The notes beneath the pieces were generated by a model. The model had not been told where the DNA came from. It worked only from the letters and a program-made list of their open reading frames with translations, and ran no database searches. 64,000 bases of DNA from Phlegmacium glaucopus (taxonomy: Eukaryota; Basidiomycota; Agaricomycetes; Agaricales; Cortinariaceae): positions 554,619-618,618 of the forward strand of contig MU130477.1 in assembly GCA_015039465.1 (NCBI GenBank), in the 5' to 3' direction. The translations under genes and the position numbers were made by a program. Of the stretch, positions 1 to 12,079 are shown in pieces (position 1 is the first letter of the stretch; each line of letters begins with the position of its first letter).

Positions 1-640
1 TGATACTGCGCTGGTAGACTATATAGTAAGATATTCCTAATACACTCCAGTTTGACATAGTTGGGAAAAAAACATACTTGCCCAAGCTTCGCCTTGACAA
101 TCAACATAAGAGTTGAAAACCTACACAATGGACTCAGTAAGGCAGATATAAATGATAAATGAGATTTTACCAGATTCTCAGTTCCGACTGGACGTGCGAA
201 CTTCTCTTGCGGCTCAGATTCTCCAGTTACACTACTATTGTTGACTTTCAAATCAGTTTGAGGAGCAAGGATGGCCGATCAGAACTTTTTTTAAAAGTTT
301 TTTCTTGACGCGACTCACGCAAGTGGTTTACAGATTACGTGTTCAAGCGTTCAGTGTTTACGCCGCTGAGCAGAATCATGGTAACGTAGGTACTAGCATT
401 TCACTCCAGGACCCCTGACAGCTCTGACATATATGTATCTACAGATTTCAGGGGTTATCTTTGGGCGGCGCGCTCAACCAGGAATCAGCAGGAATCAGCG
501 CGCAAAGGGAGGCAAAGGGTCCAGGATAAGCTAGGATATCAACGATCATCGATCATCGATCATCAGATCCTCTGAATCCCTACGCCACTGGTTCCGAACC
601 CTAGAAACGAAGAAGAACCAGAATCGGCTGAGTAGAAACC
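1..640. other. 5' edge, intergenic
   Basis: No convincing coding region is seen here. The stretch carries a short direct array of the 7-mer GATCATC at about 545-565 and otherwise looks like upstream sequence of the calpain gene that starts at 707. An upstream gene could end outside the window, but nothing here supports it. Confidence 0.5.
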
Positions 641-706
641 ACATATATATAAGGTGGTCACTGGTTACCTAGCCCTCAGCTTCAAACAATATCGAGCGCT
701 AAGAAG
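641..706 (+). promoter_or_regulatory. TATA-type core promoter of the calpain gene
   Basis: The run CATATATATAAGG at about 642-653 is a good TATA element about 55 nt upstream of the chosen ATG at 707. That spacing suits a fungal promoter with a short leader. Function is inferred from position and motif only. Confidence 0.5.
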
Positions 707-3505
707 ATGACAAGGTCTAACAGGAAAAAGAAAACTCCAGCTAATCTCGTCATTGACAAGGAGAACGACAAGCCTGAAGGTAGCGTCATCACGTTCAGAG
801 GGCCAGCAACTTCAAGATATGGCAACTTCAAAACTCATAAACCCCCCACTGTCGCACCCCAAGCTCAAGTCGGCCTCCTTGTAACGGTTGAGCTTGAAAA
901 AGCAATGGAAGAATGCCGAACCAAAGTGGCACAAATCGTCAAAGGATGTCGTGCGGCCAATAGACGATTCAGGTAAGTAGTTACGATTTTAGCTGAATTC
1001 GATTCCCTTACAATTAACATTTATTCCGATTACAGAGATGTCGAATTCGACCTCGAAAACGATAAAATTCGTTGTCTTTATGGCCTCAATTACGACGGAT
1101 CGGAGCTTCCGCCAGCTGTTCTACGCGTTACGCAAATTTTTGAGAATCCTCAGTTTTTCGTAGATGGCGCCGATGCCATTGATATCATTCAAGGAGATCT
1201 TGGCGATTGCTGGTTCTTATCTGCACTCGCAACCATGTCCACTTCTAAGGGTTTGATCGAGAAATTATGTATCTCGGTAAATTATTTTCTGCATTACTTT
1301 GACAGATCACCGACCTCATATACTAGCGTGATGAAGAGGTTGGTGTGTACGGATTTGTGTTTTTCCGTGGTTCTACTTGGGTTAACGTTATCATTGACGA
1401 GTAAGATTCCTATTGATACCCTTTAACCACTGATCGCTGAGCTCTCATCCATATTCAACTCACAGCCAACTTTTCTGGTCTTTGCCCAAATACGAAGAAC
1501 TCAGTAACCAGGAACAGAGACTCTATCGCCGCGATAGGGAGACGTACAATAAACTGTCCCAGAAAGGCGGAAAAGGACTGCACTTTGCCAGATCAGGCAC
1601 TGAAGGAGAAACTTGGGTTCCGTTGATAGAAAAGGCGTACGCCAAATTACATGGCGATTATGCGTCTTTGTCTGGAGGATTGGCATCAGAGGCAATTGAG
1701 GATCTGACAGGGTATGTCATCTAAATATTTTCTTCCCCTCTCACCTAACGTCGTCCTAATATTCAGAGGCGTTTCGATGATGTACCGTCACAAGGTAAGT
1801 CGTTATTATCCACCAGGTCTTTTTGTCTGATTGTTCAATACTACGTAGGACATTCTCGACAAAGACAGATTCTGGAAAGAGGAACTTCTAAAAGCGACTC
1901 AAGATCGCCTTTTTGGCTGTGCCTTCGCTGGACTTGATACCAGTCGTAAAAACGAACTACTTGTCGAGGTTCCAAAAGTTAATGGTCTATTTGGAGGCCA
2001 CGCTTACTCCATCTTACGTGTCAAAGAATGCAAGGGTAAACGATTTGTAGTACTTCGAAACCCTTGGGGAGCCTCTGAATGGACAGGCGCTTGGGGCGAT
2101 GGATCAAAAGAGTGGGTTGGCGAATGGCTCGACGTGTTGAAGGAGCTTGATCATGTCTTTGGGGATGATGGAGAGTTCGTGATGGAATGTAAGTTCATTT
2201 GAGGTTTCCAAATCTTAGTTATCTAACCTGATTCTTTTTTTTTCATTCCTCTAAGATTCTGACTTCTTAGACACGTTCGAACTGATTGAGCGCACCACTA
2301 TATTCGATTCGAGCTGGGTCATGTCCTCACACTGGTTACGGGTTCCACCTCGATACCCAAATCACCCCTGGACTTTTGGGGATTTATCATGTAATTATGT
2401 TTTCGTATATTCTCTCACCTGGTTCTGATGCCAGTAAAATTTTCGATCCCATTTCAGTTAAATTCACCTTGAGCAAACCTTCGTTCACGATAATCGCACT
2501 TTCGCAGCTGGATACTCGGTACTTTTCGGATATCTCTGGAGTCTCCGAATGGAACATTGACTTCGTAGTCTACAAACGAGGCGACAAAGAAATTACGGGT
2601 GTCTCTTTCCATGCAGTCGTCACGGTACGCAGTGTCACTTGCGAATTAAATTTGGAAGCTGGAGAATACATTATTTTCGTGAGCATCTACTATTTTAATC
2701 ATATTCATCAAGTACAAATTCCTGACATTGAAATGAACTTGTAGCCCAGATATGATCGTTATTCTAAAAGATCACCGGTGAGAATATTTTGGTTGACTTT
2801 TTTCTTGACAAGGCCATCGGTTCTCAAATGATGTTTAGGGATATTTCCAAGCACTGGCTCGGAGCCAGAATTGGGACCAACGCAAATTGACTCGTGTATT
2901 GACTGAGAGAGCTAAAGCTCGGTCCATTGCCGTCAGTGCGTGGTTTAAAAATCATACTCTTCAGCGGTTCATATCTAATGACACCTGAATATCTATAGAC
3001 TTGAATGAAGGGTAAGGCTCTACTATCTTGATCTCATTTTATCTCATTGAGCTGTCTGCGAAGGGTCGACGACAAATACTTCCCCACGTCGATAGAAACA
3101 CTGATTAAAGAAGATCTGCAGAAGTTAGAGGCCGCAACACTGAAAATTGTCATCGACGACGAAGATTCGAACGAGGAGGAGGAAGAGGAGGAGAAAGAGA
3201 AGGAGAAAGGTCCCGACGAGCCAAAGAAGACAGAAGGCGATCCAGAGAAGACAGAGGGCGATCCAGAGAAGACAGAGGGCGATCCAGAGAAGACAGAGGG
3301 CGATCCAGAGAAAGGAGGGCCGGTCCTGTCTGAGTTTCTAGGCCTTGGTCCTGGCTCTGAGATGTCCGAAGGTTATATCGAATACGAAGATTTGGATCCT
3401 ATTATTTTGGGCGTGCGAATCTATACCAAAGGAGGAGCGGTAGTTTCGGTAACTGGTCAAGTGTTCGACGAGGAAATAGATGATGAGGAGGAAGATGAGG
3501 AATAA
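707..3505 (+). CDS. Calpain-like cysteine protease (family C2), acidic C-terminal tail
   Basis: Calpains are calcium-regulated intracellular cysteine proteases that cut substrates at limited sites. Twelve exons join in frame to 715 aa: 707-972, 1036-1276, 1327-1400, 1466-1711, 1767-1794, 1849-2188, 2256-2390, 2458-2678, 2745-2777, 2839-2935, 2999-3011, 3052-3505. The catalytic Cys is near residue 147 in QGDLGDCWFLSALA, the His near 336 in GLFGGHAYSIL, and the Asn near 356 in LRNPWGASEW, so the triad is complete. After the protease core comes a C2-like beta-rich region, then a very acidic tail with a Lys/Glu repeat. No EF-hand domain is seen, as is usual for fungal calpains. The basic N-terminus (RSNRKKK) may be a localisation signal. 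The small exon 2999-3011 and its flanking splice sites are the least certain part. It is convergent with the amidohydrolase, with 233 bp between the stops. Confidence 0.88.
3230..3313 (+). repeat. In-frame 21-bp tandem repeat in the calpain tail
   Basis: Four head-to-tail copies of a 21-bp unit encode the heptad TEGDPEK. The unit length is a multiple of three, so copy number can change without breaking the frame. The repeat lies in the acidic tail downstream of all catalytic residues. Confidence 0.9.
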
Positions 3506-3738
3506 GCTGGGGACAAGGAAGACGAATAAACGACAGTTATATATCTAGGGTTCTCACCTTCGAACTCCAGCTATACCAAATTTTGATTCTCCATGATCAA
3601 GTGTGCAAGGACATCGATGGGGAAGAGGAAGATGAGAACATCAAGGATTCACCTTTGAATTGTGTATCAACTTTTGGTCCCAGGTACATGAAATCCAATG
3701 ATTCTTTACAATTGTCAAGGCTTGGCGTGATATACCCT

Positions 3739-6700
3739 TCAAAAGAGGTCTACGAACTTCCTCTTCATAGAAATTACGCCAACTGCTTTACTAGCAAAAT
3801 CCAAAACCCCACCTCCTTGATACATGACCAAATCAGGCATCACTGATCTCTGCTGAACGAAGCCTAGTGCTTGCTCAAGATTTGATGTAACTAATGCAAT
3901 GGCTTGAGATTTATCTATTGTCCCATTGGACTCCAAAGCAGCCTTCGTTTTAGAGAGCTTTGTCAACAAATTGTCAATACCAAGTCAATGTTGAGGGCTC
4001 ACCCAGGCGATGTCAAATCGCGTGTTTCGAGCGCTAGACTCATCAATGACACCAATAGCTACATTAACCCCTTCAGCCAGCAGGGCGCCGACAGAACTAA
4101 GCTTCGAGAGTGGAGGACCTGGCAATCTAAGTATTACCAAAAGGCCAACAGTGTGAGCATTACGCGATCGCCAATATGGGAGAGGACTTGCATTCGTCTC
4201 TTCTCCCAGAGGCCTGGGTAGGCTCTTGGAGCGGTCAGAATGACGCTTATCCCAGCTCTTGCGATCTCTTTTGCGAGAAGATGAGCTTCAGCACCTCCAG
4301 AAAATGTGAGCCATAAGTTGTTCCCGGTGATATCTTGATACTCCCATCTAAGATTTACCAGTGTTGCCATGATATCCGCACTGTCAACCTGTACGACGAG
4401 CGGCACTTCTCCCTTTACATGAAGATGACGGTGAAGATGGGAGATGGGAGGACATGATGTTTCTTGGTTGACGTACCTTACGTACACGAACCCAAGGTCC
4501 CACACTAGATCCAAATAGCTGAGAACGTAGAGCCGCGATTTGAGTGCTGACACTTGGGGGAAGAGAGGGGCTGATGGTGATATGTAACGCGGTTTCTTCT
4601 TGAAGGATCCCACCCGGTGCTAGCGCGTGTGGTGAACCCGCGCTGAACGCTGTTGAGAAGCCTTGCAAGAAACCTGTACCACTCGGAGCCGTGATAGCAG
4701 TAGTCACTCCGCTGCGATAAGCTAACCTGTACATTCAGTCAGATGTTATGGGCTCTGTGACAAGGATGAAGATGAAAGCTGACAAAGTATTGCGGCCTTG
4801 GAATTGAAGCCCATCCACAGCGCGGATTATAGTATTGTGGTCTCCCAAAATCGAAGGCATATCACCGTTGACCAGTGGGTCATGAACAAGGCCGTCATTT
4901 GTGGATGACTCAAGGCGTATTTCAACAAGACCTAACGGAGATCCATATGTCGTCAATCCAGGCGCCAATGATCCTCCTTGTAAATCCACAACTCTACCAA
5001 TTTCTTGGCTTTCATACTCGCCACAATGGCCATCCCCAGTGTCAACGCAGAGAATCTGACCATCTCGAACAAAGATAACTCGCCCATCGCCTCCGTCATC
5101 GCCATCGTCAAACAGAGCTTCAATATCCCCGTTGGTCGCATATTGCCAAGCACTTTTCACGCCTTCGATCTTTACATTTTTTCCCGCCATTGAATTTGCG
5201 TCCTCTGTTAACGGTGGTACTCCGTCCCACTTGACTGCTTCCTCCGCTTCTCGATCCCAATTGGGCCGTCCTGGCAGACTTTGAAAATTGGATGGTTTGG
5301 TAAGTGTATGAGGATCATTCAGTTGAGCTAAGCCATCGATATAAACCTGTCGAGGAGTTGCTCCTAATGCGAGCGGATGGGAGTCCCAAATGACAACATC
5401 TAGGAAGAATTGCCATGAAAATCAAAATCTAATCTGCATGAGGGCAAGGTGAATGATTGGAGGCATACCGGCGTCATAACCTGTAATCCCAGTACATTGA
5501 CTGATGGTAAGGCTTTGATTAGACGAATAAAGGAAAGTATTTTGACAGGCCTTCAGCAATGGTACCAACTCGATGACCCATTCCAGCAGCTCTAGCTGGC
5601 GTGGAAGTGACGGAAGCTAATGCCAGCGCAGGGTTCAAACCATAGTAATGCGCTTGTTGAGCCTCATACATAAGGTAACGACTGTTTAGAACGGGATGGT
5701 CCGACTGTTTTTCGCGCGTTTAACAGCAGCTATGCAGCGTAGCAAAACGTTAAGGCAAACCTTCATCACGACAGGGATCCCATGACCCGCTAGAATTCGA
5801 GGGGCGAATTCAGACCCCCGATACGCTTCCCGTTTCTTCCTGTCAAATTCAATGGGAATGCTGTCTATGTCACAAGCAACACAGAAAACTCACTTGAAGT
5901 TGCTGGCAAAGAGAGCGATTGACGGCACGCCTCCCTACAGATAAATATCAATTTGATATTTATCGATGAAGTAAGGGGAATCAAATGATGACTCACCCAG
6001 GTCTTCTTTAACAAATCCGGAACAAGGTACGTTTCGCCGGCATGGTGGAATGACGCTACCGGGAATTGGAATTCGTTGGAGAGCTAAATAACAACTAGTC
6101 CGTGATAACAAAAGAATCGAAAGGCAGAAGGAGTTACCCTAACGATTCCGTCCAGGTCGACAGCCTTCAACAGATTAGATCGTCATCCTTTATGGTTAAA
6201 ATCACATATGATACATACCTCATAACAATGGACAGAGAGCTATATCATTCAATCGATCAATGATTGAGATGAATTTAGAGGACTTCACTTACTTTCACTC
6301 TTCCTCTCAAGACGTCAACCAGCGCCTCCCATTGCAGACTTTCTGGAAAATTGTCTACTTCACCAGCGAGTGAACCCCAAGTTTCTGCTTCAACCTTTGC
6401 ACAAAACTCGTCCTGGGCATCCTTCACTTTCTTCGCTTCGTTGTAGGCATTGCGGAAATTCCACTGCGCATCCATCCGAGTTTGTTTGTAGACACGGTTG
6501 GGGTTTTCTCCTAGGGATGTGGGATTCAAATGAGCTTCTCAGGTTCAAGACCCTATAATATGATGATAACTAACCGCACGCATGTCTGGGGTTGGAAATA
6601 AAAATAAATAGATGGATAATGATTGAACTGGAAACGTACTTCATATGTCTCCATCTGATATAACCTGTACCATTTGGTGAATTGATCAAGGTCTGTGGCG

Positions 6701-7565
6701 GTTCAACGACTCTTGACGTGGAGGAACGTTCAGCAGTAGGGCGAAGTTTAATCATGAACGATTGACCACCTAATTATATATTATGAAATGCACGTAGACA
6801 CGTCTTGGGACAAAACTCACCAATATTGTCCGCACTGCCCGGAAGGACTTGAGCCGTGGTCACCCCGCCTGCCACTGCTAGCTCATAAGCGGCATCATGA
6901 GTGTTCAAACCATCGATGCTACGAAGCCAAGGAAGTATAGGTGCCTTGAGAGAATTTCCGTCGTTCGATCCTGAAAACTTTTTATCTTCATCATTACAAC
7001 AGAAATGAAGGCTTTCGCACTTACCACTGAGTTCTGGGGCGCTGTCAACGCCAAGGTGCGAATGTAAATCAACCAAACCAGGGGTTACCCACGCGCCTCC
7101 AACGTCTTCGACTCTCACTTCAGTCATAGTTGACTGCCTAACACCGTCCAGGAGGCTTGGAGGTATATACCCAACTGCTACAACCAACCCTCTATCCAAG
7201 AGAACGTCACCATAAACAATCTCAGCCCCATTCCTTGCTCCAGTCCATACCGTGGCATTCCTAAGGAGGACCGGTGGTGTTCCTGGCACGAATCGATCAT
7301 TCTCTATCCGAGCAGCAGTGTTGAAGGATTGGGGAGGACCAGCAGGTGTACGTATGTTTTTACATATTGCTTGTAATTCACTGCGATGATGGGCACTAGT
7401 CACTCGAGCTGCATCCTTTCCTTGGAAGAATGTATCGTGAAACGTGAGAAGCCTGATACTTTGTGCGACGACGATGCAGCATAAGAAGAAGCCTAAGAGT
7501 CGCTGAAATCGTAGAACACGCTGTGGTTTGGGTCTGGTTGCTGGCACTACGTCGGCCTTGGCCAT
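3739..7565 (-). CDS. Membrane-anchored amidohydrolase-superfamily protein (labelled CE9-like in many fungal genomes)
   Basis: The protein is a metal-dependent hydrolase of the amidohydrolase superfamily; its substrate cannot be told from sequence. Seventeen exons join in frame to 964 aa: 7565-7025, 6970-6821, 6769-6640, 6585-6575, 6510-6293, 6239-6219, 6164-6138, 6083-5997, 5934-5894, 5839-5761, 5704-5547, 5500-5469, 5399-4784, 4726-4492, 4412-4192, 4126-4003, 3942-3739. Residues 22-42 are a hydrophobic signal anchor after a basic N-terminus, which suggests a type II membrane protein with a lumenal or extracellular catalytic part. Metal-ligand motifs are GLVDLHSHLG (His 168/170), VHCYE (His 354), SFHHAGE (His 379/380) and SDHP (Asp 437). 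A second amidohydrolase-like half (about 495-964) contains QVDSADIMAT and ends in GGGVLDFASKAVGV. The exon 11/12 junction was chosen to keep the frame. The 15/16 junction needs a GC donor. Confidence 0.85.
4127..4191 (-). other. GC-AG intron in the amidohydrolase gene
   Basis: On the minus strand the exon ends at ...AGACGAAT and the intron begins GCAAGT, the canonical form of the rare GC donor, and ends ACTTAG. Splicing here gives RRILPGPPL, the residues expected at this position of the family, and keeps frame. No GT donor in the interval does so. Confidence 0.7.
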
Positions 7566-8040
7566 TGTTCAGTCCCTTGTTAATCGCAGAATGAATAATG
7601 GTTATTTCTCAGCGGTACCTATAGTACTTATTACGAGTCCCCTTTAGCCGGCTCGTTCTTATAAGCGGATGCGGCTTTCAAAGACCTGCCGGTAACTTCC
7701 GTGATTGCACGTGTTGATGATGATGGCCTTGTTTGCCGCGCGAATTGCCGCGAAAACTCTGTCAATCCCTGGCGTCTTTAAGAAACTCAACGCTCACGAA
7801 GACGCTATAAAAATACCAGTATAATTTCATTTGAAGGGACTCGTATATGCCACGCGGAGTGATGGCCCTCACCCACAAGTTTATGTATGTATCAACGAAA
7901 TCACGTACTTACACTCTAATCGTCCTGTCAAAGCCTAGTTCAGGCAATCATCTGGTGCTCAGTATTACGTATTTTGAAGACAAAATGGGCGGCTTTCAAA
8001 GGTAACGCAAGACTTGCCAGTAACTTCTGTGGTTGCACTT
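7566..8040. promoter_or_regulatory. Upstream region of the amidohydrolase and first copy of a duplicated segment
   Basis: This holds the amidohydrolase promoter (no clear TATA on the minus strand) and repeat copy 1 at about 7,705-8,003, which is repeated at 9,100-9,337. It is normal in CpG content, unlike everything to its right. A shorter direct repeat, GCGGCTTTCAAAG followed by a similar 25 bp, occurs at about 7,670 and again at 7,989. A plus-strand TATA-like CTATAAAAATA lies at about 7,804. Confidence 0.5.
7705..8003. repeat. Dispersed repeat, CpG-bearing copy 1
   Basis: About 240 bp align to 9,100-9,337. Copy 1 has a 59-bp stretch (about 7,882-7,940) that is absent from copy 2. Nearly every difference in the aligned part falls on a CpG of copy 1. 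Confidence 0.85.
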
Positions 8041-8245
8041 GGTCAATGCCTGTCACCTGTGACATCTGGCTTGGCCTGTGTCACACATATGTCACATTGC
8101 AGAAAGTGAGACACTGACCTTCTCCTCTGTACAACACTCCCAGAGGGGAGTTTGAGTGATGTATATCCATATAAATAGGATGTGAGTCAGCTGCAATAAA
8201 TAAAATTTTGTGAATTTGTACTGTTATGTCCAGATGCATGTTTCC

Positions 8246-8556
8246 CCAGCCAAATTGATGGCTGAAACTTCTAAGGTATAGAACTCTTCAACAACCCATT
8301 TATGTGATTTGTTTTGGTGGGATAATATGTTATATTTTAGATTCTGAACCTTTTTTGGAAGTAGATTTTTTAATTTCATGCTCCAAGTATGAGATATTGG
8401 GTGGTAAGAGCCCATATCTCATACTTGGAGCATGAAATTAAAAGTTCCACTCCCAACAAAATGTTCAGAATAACAGATTCTCCCACCGAAACAAATCCAG
8501 GAAATGAGTTGTTGAAGAGTTCTATTCCTTAGAAACTTCAGCCATCAATTTGGCTG
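8246..8556. repeat. Large imperfect inverted repeat (hairpin, MITE-like)
   Basis: The left arm 8,246-8,395 and right arm 8,418-8,556 are reverse complements with scattered mismatches. Examples are AGCCAAATTGATGGCTGAA at 8,248 against TTCAGCCATCAATTTGGCT at 8,536, and AATTTCATGCTCCAAGTATG near the centre. The loop is about 20 bp. No coding capacity is seen. It looks like a foldback element or a snap-back of a repeat. Confidence 0.8.
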
Positions 8557-8895
8557 GCATTGGCTTGATATCACTTGTTTTATTAAGCTCAAGATGTAAA
8601 ATCAAATGATTAGACTCCTGAGAAATGTTTAAGACACATTGTACAGCATTTATTATCACCAATATGAGTTACAGAAATCAGTTTATGAAGTGTTCTATAG
8701 GTTGGAAGTCTCAAACATCACACATTGGATGAAATTGGCTGAAGATCACTCAGTTGTGAGGGGTTGAAAGCAGTATAAAAAAATTTAACTCCTAAGAAAT
8801 GCTGAGAATACATGGTAGAGTATATTTTGTCACTATGACAGGTTGCAGAACCCAGTTTCTGAAGAGTTCTATAAGCTGGAAGTCTTAAAAATTGC
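8440..8895 (+). repeat. Three diverged tandem units of about 110-180 bp
   Basis: The segments at about 8,440-8,545, 8,600-8,715 and 8,787-8,895 share the ordered motifs ACTCC..., AGAAATG(T/C)T..., a GAAGAGTTCTAT-like core, then GGAAGTCT or AGAAACTT. The middle and last units are clearest. The right arm of the hairpin at 8,246-8,556 overlaps the first unit. All are CpG-poor. Confidence 0.5.
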
Positions 8896-9099
8896 AATTT
8901 AGTTTTATGATCAAAATTCATTCACTATATATTCCTATGATGCTATAATATATTTATCATACAAAAGAAATCATCCAGGATGATGCAGAACTGAGTGAGC
9001 AAGCTATGTTTCAAGTGTTTCACACTTTGTCACGCATTTGGCAATGTGATATGATGTAACACTGCCAAATCTGTAATAGGCATTGCCCACCACCAAATT

Positions 9100-9337
9100 A
9101 TTGCATGTGTTGATGGTGATGGCCTTGTTTGCTGCATGAAAACAATTTACTCAGTGTTGTGTCTGTCAATCCCTGGTGTCTTTAAGAAACTCAATGCTCA
9201 TGAAGACACTATAAAAATACCAGTATAATTCCATTTGAAAGGACTTGTATATGCCACATGGAGTGATGGCCCTCACCCACAAGTTCAGGCAATCATCTGG
9301 CACTCAGTATCATATTTCAAAGACAAAATGGGCAGGT
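9100..9337. repeat. Dispersed repeat, CpG-free copy 2
   Basis: This is the counterpart of 7,705-8,003. It contains no CpG at all. About ten positions that are CpG in copy 1 read TG or CA here, for example CACGTG to CATGTG, GGCGTC to GGTGTC, CACGCGG to CACATGG and CTCGTA to CTTGTA. Confidence 0.85.
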
Positions 9338-10011
9338 TGGACCCATACAGCAAACCACAGATGGGTGAAAATTGTTAACTTGAAGGAAATCAGAGTGCTA
9401 AAGTTCACAAGCTAGATCGATCTACTTCTAGGGCACATTGTCTGGAAAGCAGTCATCAGATTCAAGGTCATAAAGAATCCTCTTTGTGTCTGGTTGGAGG
9501 TCCATCATGGTTCCCATTTTGTTAGCATTTTTCTGGATTTGTTCTGGAAAGCATTATTGTGAGAGGCTGATAGTGCATCATATGCCATAAGCAAACAGGA
9601 ATTTGAGATACCCCAAAAGATGGAACATGGACCTTGACTATTCCATCTACACACAAGAGTAATTTGATTCTCTGGGCTTCACAATTTTCAATGGACTGCA
9701 GAGCTTGTTCCATTTGTTCAAGCCAATCTGCTTGTATTGTCATTGGAGTAGATCATTGACAACTCTCTAGACTCTACACAATCAGATTGGAGTTCAGTAT
9801 GCAGTGCAGAGGTTTGGGACAGTTGTTCGGTGGTTGAGGATGTCTTGTACCCATATGATCTGCAATGGTCCAAGGGTGATACTGTGATATGCAGTCTTTT
9901 TAGATGTCTTGTATTGTGAGCCAACAATATACCTAAAATTTGCCCAAGCTGCTGATAGCCTGTTGTCTGTCTTGATGCAACAACCAGATATTTTTGTTCT
10001 TGTGATGGTGG
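9338..10011 (-). pseudogene. Unassigned transposon-like coding relic
   Basis: On the minus strand two adjacent open segments (about 9,995-9,718 and 9,743-9,522) read as plausible protein with different frames, e.g. QEQKYLVVASRQTTGYQQLG and DWLEQMEQALQSIENCEAQ. I do not recognise the family. The sequence is CpG-poor and frame-broken. It lies left of a solo LTR that has its own target duplication, so it need not belong to it. Confidence 0.25.
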
Positions 10012-10016
10012 CCTGT

Positions 10017-10586
10017 TGTTAAGTTTAGACAAAGGGATAATGTTGGAGTAACTCTGGAATGGAACCGGAACAAGTAACAGAAAGGACTTTGGCCTCAGCG
10101 TATGTGCTGTGCTGCCCAGCTCCTACAATGTCCTGATTTCGGAACTGGAAGAGAACAGAAAGATGGAAGACCTCAGTGACCTAGAGGGTGAACAAGAGGA
10201 GGAAACTAAGATGATATTTGAACTGAGGAATACATACAAGTTTTGGGTACTTAAATAATAAAAGGAATAGCATCCAAAATATAAAAGATAAATATAAAGT
10301 GCTGTGTTCTGCTCCCGGAAAGTCCTGGATTCTTGGGTAAATAATCCATAGTGGGTGTGCTGACTGATAGTGGGAAAGTGATGACAAAGAAATAGTTGTT
10401 ATGGTGAAGGTGTGGTAATGGGTTTGGAGTATTGTTGGAAGAGCTGAAATGATATGGAGAAGTCTTGGAGTTGGACGTAGGAGGAGTAGAACCGGAAAAA
10501 CAAGGGAAAGTACTGGAACGGAGTACAGACTACCGGATACAACTCCGACGGAGCTGGACTGGAGTAACGTATAACAGAATGTAACA
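10017..10586 (-). mobile_element. Solo LTR (family 1), copy 1, with CCTGT target duplication
   Basis: On the minus strand the 570-bp unit begins TGTTACATTC and ends CTTAACA, the TG...CA form of an LTR. Both sides carry the exact 5-bp repeat CCTGT (10,012-10,016 and 10,587-10,591), the signature of integrase-mediated insertion. No internal gag-pol region is adjacent, so this is a solo LTR. It retains several CpGs and is the least decayed of the family copies here (others at 12,043, 16,310, 16,908 and a fragment at 23,002). Confidence 0.88.
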
Positions 10587-10591
10587 CCTGT

Positions 10592-12037
10592 ATGGCTTGA
10601 GTGCTTGGTATGAATCAGTAAAAATTTGCTCACTTGAATATCATGTAAAAAATTGTATGAACAACATGTAGTCCTTCTGGCATCTTGCCTGTTCAATGTT
10701 GTGCATGCAAGGGGTATGTAGTCATCAGCAAAATGTCAAAATTGTTTCTGGGTTTCTGCTAGTTTCTGCTGGTTTCTTGGTTTCTGGAAACTTGAAAAGG
10801 AAATTTAGTAATATCATATGATTTCATTATGATTTTCCTAGTCCCTAAATTGATCCTGTAGAAGGTTTCCATGAAAATGGACATAAGTTTCCAAGTTCCC
10901 ACATTTCATGATTTCTGCTGGTTTCTGCCAGTTGCCACTGTGGAGAAACCTGTGGAGACTAAAATGCTAAAATACAGTACTGGCAAATTCCAATACACAA
11001 CACAACCTTGGGAGGGGTCCAGCCCAAAGGGCTTGAATTTTTTACTAAAACCATATATTTAGGGCCATCTGGGCTATTCCCCAGCCTTGTAAGGTATTTA
11101 AAGGGCTCCTGAGGCCATCCTGATCAGCTTTTGATGGTAATTAAAATATTTAGCCACTTTTTGACACATTTGAAATCTCCAAAAACATTAGAGATATGTT
11201 CTCAGATATTTCCCACCACAGAGAATTACCATTTTGGACAGAAACATACCTTATTTGGGGGGAAGGGAGGGGTCAGCCCTCCAGCCCTTAAAAAAATTAC
11301 CTACCATGCACAATTTTAGCAATCCTAGGCCACCTTGAAAGAATGTCAATTTTGCAGACCATTATTAAAAAACTGAGTCACATGTAACAGAAATAGGCCA
11401 CTGTTGAGTAAATCAGTGGCTTTCTCTCTCTAAGCATTGTCAAAGTCTAAATTTATGAATTGACTGTAAATTTCTTATTCTCTTCTAGTTTTCTTTACTA
11501 AATGAATATCACTTTAGTATTGTCTCACACACCAAGGACTACTTGAAAGACCATCAGGAGGTTGGTTCTGTGATGATAAACACAAAAAGGATGTAGGGTA
11601 TGTGGTGACAAAAAGATTAATTAAATTTAAATTTTATTAAAACATAAAATATAATTATATAATCATGTGATCTTCCTAATTAAGCAAGTGGGGAGGGTCC
11701 TGGAAGCCTTAAAAACCAAAAACAATGTCATGTATCTGAGTTTGTGTGTGTAAACCCCTTGTGTGTGTGTGTGTGCTGCTTGCTGTAACTAATCTTTGTG
11801 GTGAAACATTATGGCTTTGTGAATCTGACAAGAAATTGCCAGTAGCTAAGTTGCTCAATGGAATAAAAGATCTGCATACAGGATTATTTGGAATATAAGA
11901 CTGCTCCACCCTACACTGGAGTCTGGCATGCTCATTGCAAAATAGAAAAGTAATATCTTTTGTAGTGAGTCCCCTATTTGGTCACATGATCATATAGGAA
12001 CATCAGAAATCACCACAAAGATTCTTAACTTATTTTA
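10592..12037. other. CpG-poor repeat debris
   Basis: No gene is seen. At 10,735-10,985 there is a T/C-rich element built on GGTTTCTGCTGGTTTC that recurs at 17,640-17,720 and 18,145-18,320. A (GT)n microsatellite sits at about 11,760-11,775. The rest is AT-rich with no frame longer than about 65 codons. Confidence 0.5.
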
Positions 12038-12079
12038 TTTTGTATTAAGTTTATGCAAAGGGATAACATCAGAGTAATT

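Noticed and set aside
7880..7942. The 59-bp stretch present only in copy 1 of the dispersed repeat as a spliced intron (making copy 2 a retrocopy)
   Set aside because: The ends do not give an exact GT-AG removal that yields copy 2, and copy 2 lacks a poly-A tail.
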